A stretch of 64,000 nt of DNA from CAUPWF01 sp036656615 (GTDB taxonomy: Bacteria; Bacillota; Clostridia; Lachnospirales; Lachnospiraceae): the NCBI GenBank assembly GCA_036656615.1, contig JAVXHY010000001.1:1-64000 (forward strand), given 5' to 3'. The position numbers were made by a program, and so were the translations under genes. The notes under the pieces were generated by a model, which worked only from the letters and a program-made list of their open reading frames with translations, was not told the DNA's origin and did not search any database. This document shows, piece after piece, positions 35,386 through 43,596 of this stretch (its first letter is position 1; each line of letters begins with the position of its first letter).

Positions 35386-36019
35386 TTGGATTGGTCTCTA
35401 TCTTTTCGCGAAGGCGTCTGATATGTACATCAACCGTTCTTGCATCCCCTGGATATTCATATCCCCATACGATATTTAATAGATTTTCACGACTGTATAC
35501 TTTATTTGGATTCAATGCCAATAATTCTACCACGTCGAATTCTTTTGCAGTAAGATTAATCTCTTTCTCTCCAATAAACACTCTCCTGCTTTCACAATCC
35601 AACTTCATATCACCTTTTACAATGACTTTCTTTGTTTCGGTCTCCGCTTCTTTTTTGCCTGTACGTCGCATAATTGCTTTAATACGTGCCTTTACTTCTA
35701 GAATATTAAATGGCTTTGTAACATAGTCATCCGCACCATATTCCAACCCCAATATCTTATCCATATCCTCCCCTTTAGCAGTCAGCATTACAATGGGCAC
35801 ATCTGAAAAATCACGAATCATCTGACATACTTCAAATCCGTCATGTTTGGGAAGCATCACATCCAGTAATATCAAATCAAATTCCTTTTCCCTCGCCAGT
35901 CGAATAGCTTCTTCACCATCATAAGCACATTCCACTTCCATGCCATCTTGTTCCAAGCTAAAACGAATCCCCTTTACGATTAGCTTTTCATCGTCCACTA
36001 CTAATACTTTCTTTGCCAT
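35330..36019 (-). CDS. OmpR/PhoB-family response regulator
   Basis: A 229-residue regulator. The receiver domain has the acidic pair VVDDE, phosphoacceptor Asp in LILLDVMLP and Lys in MLTAKG. The C-terminal winged-helix DNA-binding domain ends with the usual HTKWGVGYYF. GGGAG precedes the ATG. It lies 23 bases after comEA and overlaps the kinase gene. WalR-like by sequence, but the target regulon is unknown. Confidence 0.94.
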   Translation of the reverse strand: MAKKVLVVDDEKLIVKGIRFSLEQDGMEVECAYDGEEAIRLAREKEFDLILLDVMLPKHDGFEVCQMIRDFSDVPIVMLTAKGEDMDKILGLEYGADDYVTKPFNILEVKARIKAIMRRTGKKEAETETKKVIVKGDMKLDCESRRVFIGEKEINLTAKEFDVVELLALNPNKVYSRENLLNIVWGYEYPGDARTVDVHIRRLREKIETNPSDPQYVHTKWGVGYYFRG

Positions 36020-36042
36020 TTTCTTCTCCCTTATTTCCTTAC

Positions 36043-36693
36043 TTAGACTATAATTCTATCTTTGATTTTCTGAAATACTCCGTCCTTAATTCCTTCAATC
36101 TGCTTGATATCCTCTATTGACACAAATTCACCCTGCTGCTCCCTGTATTGAAGAATACTATTTGCTTTCGCTTCCCCAATGCCTGGAAGAGTCATCAGTG
36201 CTTCTTTAGACGCAGTGTTTAAATTAACCTGCCCTTCTTTCGTCGCATCTTCACCTGGTGATTCCTGATTGTCCATCTTTTGATCTGACAAAGGCGGTGC
36301 TCCTATTTCTCCTGCCACTGGCACGTAAACGCGCTGGGCATCTGCCAATAGCTCTGCCTGATTCAGAGCATTGGGATCTGCTTGTTCATTCATTCCCCCT
36401 GCCAGTTCAATTGCCTGAAACACACGGCTGCCCTCTGGGACCTCATATACACCGGGTCGATTTACGGCCCCGCATACATAAATATAAAGAGACACTGTTG
36501 TTTCCTTTGCAGTCTGTGTATCCGTTCTTTGCTGCTTCTTATGGGCTTTATCAGCCTTATGATCTTTGTGTGCTTGTACCTGTAGCTCTTTTCGCTTCTG
36601 TTGGAATGGTTCTTCCTTCTTACAGCTCATACAGCCCGCTGCTAATAACAGCACAATAATGAAGCTTATGAACTGCTTTCTTTTTCTATGCAT
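36043..36693 (-). CDS. comEA: ComEA-like DNA-binding protein with an N-terminal lipobox
   Basis: A 216-residue protein. The N-terminus IIVLLLAAGC fits a lipoprotein signal with Cys21 as the modified residue; classical ComEA is held by a transmembrane helix instead. A charged Lys/His linker follows, then an SLBB domain (about 68-126, YVCGAVNRPGVY) and a C-terminal helix-hairpin-helix pair (about 156-214, VNLNTASKEALMTLPGIGEAKA) that binds double-stranded DNA without sequence preference. The start has AAGGAGG. It heads the operon that ends with comEC. Confidence 0.92.
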   Translation of the reverse strand: MHRKRKQFISFIIVLLLAAGCMSCKKEEPFQQKRKELQVQAHKDHKADKAHKKQQRTDTQTAKETTVSLYIYVCGAVNRPGVYEVPEGSRVFQAIELAGGMNEQADPNALNQAELLADAQRVYVPVAGEIGAPPLSDQKMDNQESPGEDATKEGQVNLNTASKEALMTLPGIGEAKANSILQYREQQGEFVSIEDIKQIEGIKDGVFQKIKDRIIV

Positions 36694-36748
36694 AAATCCT
36701 CCTTTATAGCGTTCAAACTATAAATACCCCTCTATGCCTAGTACTTTT

Positions 36749-36777
36749 ATTGTAACGAATTTTACATAGAATTACAA
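36749..36777 (-). promoter_or_regulatory. promoter of the comEA-comEC operon
   Basis: On the minus strand TTGTAA (36777-36772), a 17-base spacer and TACAAT (36754-36749), about 55 bases ahead of the comEA start. Confidence 0.6.
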
Positions 36778-36787
36778 CTGCATTTTC

Positions 36788-37219
36788 CTATTTCCATTGG
36801 AAAATTACAATTCCCACAAATGCCAATACCATACCACCAACTTTTCGCCACTCAAACGGTTCTTTATCCACTCCGAACAAACCAAGAACCTCTATGATGT
36901 AAGCAACCACCAATTGTGCCATCACAATCAACAATACTGCTTTTGCCGGTCCTAGCTGTTCCATACTTTTCATCACCGTCCATGTAATGCCTGCACCAAT
37001 CACTCCACCCAAAAGAAGATATTTGGGTTCTACTTTCGCAAGTGCAGACACTGGGTCCCGACCCATGAGAAACCACATGAGTACACAAACTGCAAGAGCC
37101 GTAAGCTGAACCCATGCATTAGACACCCACATACCGGTGGTCTTGGTCACCTGGGTATTGAACACACCCTGTACACTCATTAACGCCCCTGAAATAAATG
37201 CAATGAAAAACCCAATCAT
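36788..37219 (-). CDS. small DMT permease, YdcZ (DUF606) family
   Basis: A 143-residue membrane protein with about five helices, matching the YdcZ/DUF606 family of half-size drug/metabolite transporters (GALMSVQGVFNTQ near the start, GLFGVDKEPFEWRKVGGMVL at the end). The substrate is unknown. ATG 37219 is the start: AGGAGG is 6 bases upstream, and the longer frame begins at a GTG before that site. It follows argD after 59 bases and may be cotranscribed with the arginine genes. Confidence 0.85.
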   Translation of the reverse strand: MIGFFIAFISGALMSVQGVFNTQVTKTTGMWVSNAWVQLTALAVCVLMWFLMGRDPVSALAKVEPKYLLLGGVIGAGITWTVMKSMEQLGPAKAVLLIVMAQLVVAYIIEVLGLFGVDKEPFEWRKVGGMVLAFVGIVIFQWK

Positions 37220-37278
37220 TAGACACCTCCTAGAAATCACTTTTTTCTAGTGTATCCAATGCATTGGGTTTCTATAAC

Positions 37279-38460
37279 TTACTGCAATACTTTTTCTAAT
37301 TTCTCTATCATTTCATCCACATGATCCCGGTTAATAATCAATGGTGGTACCAGGCGAATCACGTCACTTCCTGCGCCAATAATCAAAAGTCCTTCCTGCA
37401 TTGCCGCCTTTGTCACCTGAGCTAATGGTTTGGTAACCACCAAGCCCTGCATCAGGCCCCTTCCCCTTCTGGCTGTTACACATGCATAACTAGAAACCAA
37501 CCGATCCAATTGTTGTTCCATATAGGATCCCATCTCCCTTACATGTTCCACCATATGATCACGTTCAAAGATTTCAATGACCTTTTGAACCGCTGCACAC
37601 GCAAGAGGATTCCCTCCATATGTAGTCCCATGATCTCCAGGGACAAGGGAATGTTCCGCTACCTCTTGGGTCATGGCGAAGGCACCTACTGGAATTCCAT
37701 TTCCAATTGCTTTGGCTGTGGCCATAATATCTGGCTTTACCCCATACTGCTGCCAGGCAAACATACTTCCCGTACGACCCATTCCACATTGTATCTCGTC
37801 TAAGAGGAACAAGATATCATGCTCATCACAAATTGCTCGAATCCCTTCCATGAATTCTGGTGTAGCGGGATAAATGCCTCCCTCTCCTTGTATGGGTTCC
37901 ATCAGAATGGCACAGGTATGGTCATTGACCAATGCTTTGATACTATCTAAATTATTAAATTCACCAAAACGAACTCCTGGCATCAGAGGTTCAAATGGAG
38001 TGCGGTAAGCTTCTTTCCCGGTCACCGATGCCGCTCCTATACTTCTCCCATGAAAAGAATGTTCCATCGCAATGAATTCATATTTGCCACTTTGTTTGGA
38101 ATAGGCATATTTTCTAGCCGCTTTCAACGCACCTTCTATTGCTTCTGTTCCACTATTGGTAAAGAATACCCGATCCATTTCTGTAATTCGTTTCAGCCCA
38201 CTGACCGCTCCTGCACATGCAGTATGATAATACAGATTAGAAGTATGAATGATTTGATCAATCTGATGCTTTAAGGCATCATTGAATTCCATATTTCCAT
38301 ACCCCAGGGAAGAAACTGCGATACCTGCACCAAAATCCAGATACTTTTTCCCATCGGTATCATATACATACACCCCTTCCCCACGTTCTAACATCATGGG
38401 CATTCGATGATAGGTGTGCAAAAGTCCATTCTCTATTTCTTCGATATATTTATTTTCCAT
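37279..38460 (-). CDS. argD: acetylornithine aminotransferase
   Basis: A PLP enzyme of about 393 residues that converts N-acetylglutamate semialdehyde to N-acetylornithine. The PLP-binding Lys is in MATAKAIGNGIP, the PLP-phosphate and ring contacts in NSGTEAIEGALK and LLDEIQCGMGRTG. ATG 38460 overlaps the argB stop by 11 bases; a longer frame from 38487 cannot be excluded. Last enzyme gene of argC-GNAT-argJ-argB-argD. Confidence 0.95.
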   Translation of the reverse strand: MENKYIEEIENGLLHTYHRMPMMLERGEGVYVYDTDGKKYLDFGAGIAVSSLGYGNMEFNDALKHQIDQIIHTSNLYYHTACAGAVSGLKRITEMDRVFFTNSGTEAIEGALKAARKYAYSKQSGKYEFIAMEHSFHGRSIGAASVTGKEAYRTPFEPLMPGVRFGEFNNLDSIKALVNDHTCAILMEPIQGEGGIYPATPEFMEGIRAICDEHDILFLLDEIQCGMGRTGSMFAWQQYGVKPDIMATAKAIGNGIPVGAFAMTQEVAEHSLVPGDHGTTYGGNPLACAAVQKVIEIFERDHMVEHVREMGSYMEQQLDRLVSSYACVTARRGRGLMQGLVVTKPLAQVTKAAMQEGLLIIGAGSDVIRLVPPLIINRDHVDEMIEKLEKVLQ

Positions 38461-39337
38461 GATCAAACCTACTTTCATCATCTTCAATGATTGCAGTTCC
38501 TATTCCACGATTGGTAAAGAACTCCAACAACAAACAGTGTGCAATCCGTCCATCTAAAATATGCACTCTAGATACTCCATGTTCAATGGCATCAATACAA
38601 TTTTGAAGCTTGGGAAGCATACCACCACCAATGTTGCCCTCTTTCATGAGCCCCTTTGCTTCCGAGACCGAAAGCTCTGATATCAGTGATCCACTATCCT
38701 TTGGATCCTTATATACACCCTCAATATCAGTTAGAAATGCCAGTTTTTCTGCCTGCATTGCCCTTGCAATTGCACAAGCCGCATCATCTGCATTGATATT
38801 GTAAGTCTGAAAATTCTCATCCATACCTACCGGGCAGATGATCGGCAAAAAGTCTTTCTCCAGCAAATCATGAAGGATATCGGTCTGTACCTCTTCTACT
38901 TCTCCTACAAAGCCTATATCTGCTCCATTAGACAACTTCTTTTTCACCTTTAAAAGTCCCCCGTCCTTGCCACTGATTCCAATTGCCCGTACCCCTAAGC
39001 TTTGTACCAGCTGCACCAGACTTTTATTCACCTTTCCAAGAACCATTTCAGCCACTTCCATAGTTTCCTCATCCGTCACCCGAAGACCATGGATAAAATT
39101 CGGCTCCATACCTACCTTCTCCACCCACCGATTGATTTCCTTCCCTCCGCCGTGTACAATAATCGGTTTAAAACCCACCAGCTTTAATAAGGTAACATCT
39201 TGAATCACATGCTGTTTCAGTTCATCATCCACCATGGCGCTTCCACCGTATTTTACAACGATGATTTTTCGATTGAATCTCTGGATATAGGGAAGTGCTT
39301 CGATTAGCACCTCTGCCTTCTCCAAATACTGCTGCAT
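38450..39337 (-). CDS. argB: acetylglutamate kinase
   Basis: A 295-residue amino acid kinase that phosphorylates N-acetylglutamate. Nucleotide and substrate motifs KYGGSAM, VHGGGKEIN and the C-terminal MLPKLQNCIDAIEHGV are present. ATG 39337 with GGGAGATAAT upstream is chosen over ATG 39349. The long N-terminal helix (EKAEVLIEALPYIQRF) is the form linked to arginine feedback inhibition in the hexameric enzymes (inference). Confidence 0.96.
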   Translation of the reverse strand: MQQYLEKAEVLIEALPYIQRFNRKIIVVKYGGSAMVDDELKQHVIQDVTLLKLVGFKPIIVHGGGKEINRWVEKVGMEPNFIHGLRVTDEETMEVAEMVLGKVNKSLVQLVQSLGVRAIGISGKDGGLLKVKKKLSNGADIGFVGEVEEVQTDILHDLLEKDFLPIICPVGMDENFQTYNINADDAACAIARAMQAEKLAFLTDIEGVYKDPKDSGSLISELSVSEAKGLMKEGNIGGGMLPKLQNCIDAIEHGVSRVHILDGRIAHCLLLEFFTNRGIGTAIIEDDESRFDHGK

Positions 39338-39385
39338 ATTATCTCCCATCTTCTCTACCCCTTTCTAGTGTTTACAGATGATCAC

Positions 39386-40621
39386 CTAAGAGCGATAGTC
39401 TGCATTAATTTTTATATAATCATAGGTCAGATCACATCCCCAGGCAACTGCTTCCTGTGTTCCCATCTTCACATCTGCAATTGCAGTCACTTTAGGCTCT
39501 GATAAAATCTTGGTTGCTGCTTCCTCACTATATGAAGTAGCGACTCCATTTTTAATTATCTGAATACTTCCCCCTTGACTTTCAAAGGATAAATCCACCT
39601 GCTCTGGGTCAAATTGTGCACCGGAATATCCCATGGCACACAGGATACGTCCCCAATTCGCATCGTGTCCGGCAATGGCAGTCTTGGTCAGATTGGAAGT
39701 AACAATGGCTTTGCTCAAAAGCTTCGCCTGCTCCTTACTCTCTGCTCCCACTACTTTCACTTCAAAAAGAGCCGTAGCACCTTCTCCGTCACCGGCAATT
39801 TTCTTTGCCAGATATTCATTGATTTGACGAAGTGCCTGAGTAAACAGCACATATTCCTTGGTATCTTCTTGAATTTCCTCATTTTGAGCCAAACCGTTTG
39901 CCAATAATAAGACCGTATCATTGGTAGAAGTATCTCCGTCCACAGATATCATATTATACGTGTCATCCACATCCTCACTTAGTGCTTTTTGAAGTGTTTC
40001 CTTTGCAATCACTGCATCGGTTGTGACAAAGCTTAACATGGTGCACATATTAGGATGAATCATGCCAGAGCCTTTCGCCATGCCTCCAATGGTGACCTTC
40101 TTCCCCTTAATATCTATGGTAACTGCGATTTCTTTCTCACAGGTATCGGTTGTCATAATTGCTTTGGCTGCACTTGTTCCTGCAGCTATACCAGCATCCT
40201 TATCCTTGACCAATTTCACAATACCCGCCTTCACACGGTCCATCGGAAGCTGCTTTCCAATGACACCTGTAGAACCCACCAATACAGCATTTTCCGGTAT
40301 ATCAAGCAATTGAGAAGCTTTGACTGCTGTTTCTTTGCAATATCCGTAGCCCTCTAATCCGGTACAGGCATTGGCAATACCTGAATTTACGATAATTGCC
40401 TGTGCATATAACGATTGATGCAGGACTTCCTGATCCCATTTTACCGGTGCTGCTTTCACTACATTCATTGTAAATGTTCCTGCCACAACACAGGGAACAC
40501 TGCTATATACAATTGCCATATCATTGCGATTCTTATATTTGATTTCTGCCGACACCCCTGCCGCTTCAAATCCCTTTGCTGCTGTTACTCCACCTGGTAT
40601 TTGCTTTATTGTCTGATTCAT
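39386..40621 (-). CDS. argJ: bifunctional ornithine acetyltransferase/N-acetylglutamate synthase
   Basis: A 411-residue ArgJ, which recycles the acetyl group from acetylornithine to glutamate. The self-cleavage site is visible near residue 190 as GMIHPNMC-TMLSF; the nucleophile Thr is kept, while the usual Ala before it is Cys. AAGGAGG precedes the ATG. With ArgJ present the pathway is the cyclic type and does not strictly need ArgA. Confidence 0.95.
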   Translation of the reverse strand: MNQTIKQIPGGVTAAKGFEAAGVSAEIKYKNRNDMAIVYSSVPCVVAGTFTMNVVKAAPVKWDQEVLHQSLYAQAIIVNSGIANACTGLEGYGYCKETAVKASQLLDIPENAVLVGSTGVIGKQLPMDRVKAGIVKLVKDKDAGIAAGTSAAKAIMTTDTCEKEIAVTIDIKGKKVTIGGMAKGSGMIHPNMCTMLSFVTTDAVIAKETLQKALSEDVDDTYNMISVDGDTSTNDTVLLLANGLAQNEEIQEDTKEYVLFTQALRQINEYLAKKIAGDGEGATALFEVKVVGAESKEQAKLLSKAIVTSNLTKTAIAGHDANWGRILCAMGYSGAQFDPEQVDLSFESQGGSIQIIKNGVATSYSEEAATKILSEPKVTAIADVKMGTQEAVAWGCDLTYDYIKINADYRS

Positions 40622-40677
40622 ATATTGATTCCTCCTTGTATTAATTCTCTTGTTTATCGTTGACTGCTTTCTTAAGC

Positions 40678-41118
40678 TTATATAAATGAGGTAATATTAT
40701 GGTCATTTAATACGAAATCATAATAATTCAAATCCTCTCTTTTTAACCACCCAATTTCCTTCCAGAAAGCATTTCCAATATCATTTTTGGTAAAAGCAAT
40801 TAAACATACTTTATTGATATGCTCTGCCTTTAACGCTTCCATGGTGGTTACTACCATGGCTTTTCCAATCCCCCGAAGCCGATACTTTACGTCCACACAT
40901 ACATGGTAAAAGCATCCCCTTCTTCCATCATGTCCGCAAAGAATACTTCCTACTATTTTATGATCCTCAACCGCTACCACACTGGTCGTTGGGTTACGCT
41001 CCAAAAATCTGGTAATACCTTCCTTAGAATCATCCACACTTCGCAGACCAAAGCCCCTGATTTTCGTCCACAGCCCATATACTTCTGTATAATCTTCTTT
41101 TGTCATAATTCGTATCAT
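40678..41118 (-). CDS. GNAT-family N-acetyltransferase inside the arginine operon
   Basis: A 146-residue GNAT protein. The acetyl-CoA pyrophosphate-binding signature is VDVKYRLRGIGKAMV (R-x-x-G-x-G at about residues 83-88), preceded by strand 4 and followed by NDIGNAFWKEIGW. It lies 10 bases after argC and 57 before argJ in the same direction, with AAGGTG as ribosome site. Its position suggests a role in starting the acetylated pathway (a small glutamate acetyltransferase), but many GNATs act on other amines and the substrate is not shown. Confidence 0.85.
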   Translation of the reverse strand: MIRIMTKEDYTEVYGLWTKIRGFGLRSVDDSKEGITRFLERNPTTSVVAVEDHKIVGSILCGHDGRRGCFYHVCVDVKYRLRGIGKAMVVTTMEALKAEHINKVCLIAFTKNDIGNAFWKEIGWLKREDLNYYDFVLNDHNITSFI

Positions 41119-41127
41119 GGCTTCACC

Positions 41128-42168
41128 TTACGGGAACATAGGAATCAGCTCCAGCCCTTCCGATTCTTTTTGACCAAATATCAGATTCATGTTCTGCACT
41201 GCCTGCCCCGCTGCACCCTTCACTAGATTGTCCATGGCACCCATCATAATGATACGATTGGTTCTGGTGTCAATATGAAAGTTCACATCCACATAATTGC
41301 TTCCCTCTACCCATTTTGTCTCCGGGCACTTTCCTTGATCTAGTACTCGTACGAACTGCTCATTCCCATAATAACTGTCATAGATATCTTTCACTTCTTG
41401 ATAGGTAACTGTTCGTTTTAATGTAGCATATTCGGTCACCAGAATGCCGCGATTCATGGGTACTAGATGGGGAGTGAAATTCAACACCACCTTTTCATTT
41501 GCTGCATACCCCAGCTGTTCTTCTATTTCCGGAGTATGTCTGTGAGTCGCCACACCATAAGCCTTAATATTCTCGTTGACCTCACAATACAAATTGGATA
41601 CCTTCGCACTTCTTCCTGCTCCTGAGGTTCCGGATTTGGCATCTATAATTAAGGTGTCTAACTCTAGAATTCCTTCTTTTACCAATGGATAGGCTGTTAA
41701 AATCGAACAAGTAGTATAGCATCCCGGATTCGCAATCAGTCTTGCATGCTTAATTGCTTCCCGATTGATTTCACATAACCCATAGACCGCTTCCTCTATG
41801 AGCTTGGGACTTTGATGTTTGATTTGATACCAGGACTCATAGGTCTTCACGTCCTTCAGTCGAAAATCTGCGCTCAAATCAATCACCTTAACCTTGGATA
41901 GAATGCTTTCCTTTAATAAAGAGCCACAATATCCCTGGGGAGTTGCTGTGAATATAACATCTACCAGCTCTGCCAGTTCTTCCATATGATCGTCCATACA
42001 CACTGCATCTATCACTTGAAACATATTCTGATAGACATCTTGATATTTCTGATCAATATAGCTTTTGGAACCATACCACTTGATTTCTACTCCCTTATGA
42101 CCCATTAAGAGTCTTACTAATTCTCCACCTGCGTATCCGGTTGCACCAATAATACCAACTTTAATCAT
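41128..42168 (-). CDS. argC: N-acetyl-gamma-glutamyl-phosphate reductase
   Basis: A 346-residue NADPH-dependent reductase. GATGYAGGELVRLL is the nucleotide-binding start, and the catalytic Cys is in ANPGCYTT (about residue 149). It is the first gene of the arginine operon. Its promoter at 42207-42235 is overlapped by an ARG-box palindrome, so ArgR-type repression by arginine is likely. Confidence 0.96.
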   Translation of the reverse strand: MIKVGIIGATGYAGGELVRLLMGHKGVEIKWYGSKSYIDQKYQDVYQNMFQVIDAVCMDDHMEELAELVDVIFTATPQGYCGSLLKESILSKVKVIDLSADFRLKDVKTYESWYQIKHQSPKLIEEAVYGLCEINREAIKHARLIANPGCYTTCSILTAYPLVKEGILELDTLIIDAKSGTSGAGRSAKVSNLYCEVNENIKAYGVATHRHTPEIEEQLGYAANEKVVLNFTPHLVPMNRGILVTEYATLKRTVTYQEVKDIYDSYYGNEQFVRVLDQGKCPETKWVEGSNYVDVNFHIDTRTNRIIMMGAMDNLVKGAAGQAVQNMNLIFGQKESEGLELIPMFP

Positions 42169-42200
42169 ACCCTTCCCCTCTTTCTCTTCCTCTTTACTTT

Positions 42201-42214
42201 TGTATAATTATACA
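42201..42214. promoter_or_regulatory. ARG box (ArgR operator) over the argC -10
   Basis: TGTATAATTATACA is a perfect 14-base palindrome fitting the TGNATNNNNATNCA pattern of ArgR/AhrC sites. It contains the -10 hexamer of argC. A second, imperfect copy TGTATTTTATTCA at 42222-42234 covers the -35. Confidence 0.8.
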
Positions 42215-42235
42215 TCTTATATGTATTTTATTCAA
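42207..42235 (-). promoter_or_regulatory. promoter of argC operon
   Basis: On the minus strand TTGAAT (42235-42230), a 17-base spacer and TATAAT (42212-42207), about 40 bases before argC. Confidence 0.8.
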
Positions 42236-42262
42236 GTTTTTTTTGAAATTTTTATAATTTGC

Positions 42263-42291
42263 TTGATATATCAATGTTTTTGATGTATAGT
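42263..42291 (+). promoter_or_regulatory. promoter of argG
   Basis: TTGATA (42263-42268), a 17-base spacer and TATAGT (42286-42291), about 55 bases before argG. No 14-base ARG box overlaps it directly; the argC boxes are 30-60 bases upstream. Confidence 0.75.
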
Positions 42292-42345
42292 AATCCTATC
42301 ATCAATGCAAGAAAACTTATAAATATTAATTAGGAGGAATTTATA

Positions 42346-43596
42346 ATGAAAGAGAAAGTTGTATTAGCATACTCTGGTGGGTTGGATACCACCGCAATTA
42401 TACCATGGTTAAAAGAGAATTTTGATTATGAAGTCATCTGCTGCTGCATCGACTGTGGACAAGGGGAAGAATTAGATGGGTTAGAGGAGCGTGCGAAATT
42501 ATCCGGTGCTTCTAAGTTATATATTGAAGATATTATTGATGAATTTTGTGATGATTACATCGTTCCCTGTGTGCAGGCAAATGCCATCTATGAGAATAAA
42601 TATCTCCTGGGAACCTCTATGGCCCGCCCTGGAATTGCAAAGGCACTGGTAAAAATAGCAAGAAAAGAAGGTGCAACAGCTATTTGCCACGGTGCAACCG
42701 GCAAAGGGAATGACCAGATTCGTTTTGAACTTGGAATCAAAGCTTTAGCTCCTGATTTAAAAATCATTGCACCTTGGAGGATGACAGATGTATGGACCAT
42801 GCAGTCAAGGGAAGATGAAATCGAATATTGCAAACAGCATGGAATCGACCTGCCCTTCAATGCCAGCTCTAGTTATAGCCGTGACCGTAATCTCTGGCAC
42901 ATTAGCCATGAAGGATTGGAATTGGAAGACCCATCTGTAGAGCCTGATTATAATCACTTGTTAGTCTTAGGTGTAGATCCCCAACATGCACCAGACCAAG
43001 GGGAATACATAACCATGACCTTTGAAAAAGGAATCCCGGTCAGTGTAAATGGACAAGAGATGAAGGTATCAGAAATCATTACTGAATTAAACAAACTGGG
43101 TGGAACACATGGAATAGGTATCTGCGATATTGTAGAAAACCGTGTAGTTGGCATGAAGTCCCGTGGTGTATATGAAACTCCAGGAGGAACCATATTGATG
43201 GAAGCACATCAGCAATTAGAAGAACTGGTACTAGATCGTGCTACCTATGAAGTGAAAAAAGAAATGGGAAATAAATTAGCTCAAATCGTATATGAAGGAA
43301 AATGGTTCACCCCTCTTCGAGAGGCCATACAGGCATTTATTGAAAGTACACAAAAAGAAGTGACTGGAGAAGTAAAGTTCCAGCTTTATAAAGGAAATAT
43401 CATCAAAGCCGGAACTACCTCACCCTATTCTTTATACAGCGAATCTCTTGCAAGCTTTACCACAGGAGAACTGTATGATCATCATGATGCAGAAGGATTT
43501 ATTAATTTATTTGGTCTGCCACTTAAGGTTCGTGCATTAAAAATGGCCGAAATCAAACATAGCATGCTACCCGATAATTCTACGAAGCAGCCATAA
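42346..43596 (+). CDS. argG: argininosuccinate synthase
   Basis: A 416-residue ATP pyrophosphatase joining citrulline and aspartate. The P-loop AYSGGLDTTAIIPWL, the ATP/citrulline region GKGNDQIRFELG and the NASSSYSRDRNLWH segment are intact. AGGAGG lies 8 bases before the ATG. It diverges from argC and shares the regulatory spacer. Its last 30 bases overlap the 3' end of the convergent aldehyde dehydrogenase gene. argH is not in the window. Confidence 0.97.
   Translation: MKEKVVLAYSGGLDTTAIIPWLKENFDYEVICCCIDCGQGEELDGLEERAKLSGASKLYIEDIIDEFCDDYIVPCVQANAIYENKYLLGTSMARPGIAKALVKIARKEGATAICHGATGKGNDQIRFELGIKALAPDLKIIAPWRMTDVWTMQSREDEIEYCKQHGIDLPFNASSSYSRDRNLWHISHEGLELEDPSVEPDYNHLLVLGVDPQHAPDQGEYITMTFEKGIPVSVNGQEMKVSEIITELNKLGGTHGIGICDIVENRVVGMKSRGVYETPGGTILMEAHQQLEELVLDRATYEVKKEMGNKLAQIVYEGKWFTPLREAIQAFIESTQKEVTGEVKFQLYKGNIIKAGTTSPYSLYSESLASFTTGELYDHHDAEGFINLFGLPLKVRALKMAEIKHSMLPDNSTKQP

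Noticed and set aside
37246..37262. Palindrome CCAATGCATTGG between argD and the YdcZ-like gene as a terminator
   Set aside because: No T run follows on the minus strand and the stem is short, so a terminator is not supported.
42588..43193. Minus-strand frames inside argG
   Set aside because: argG is intact and fully explains the region.
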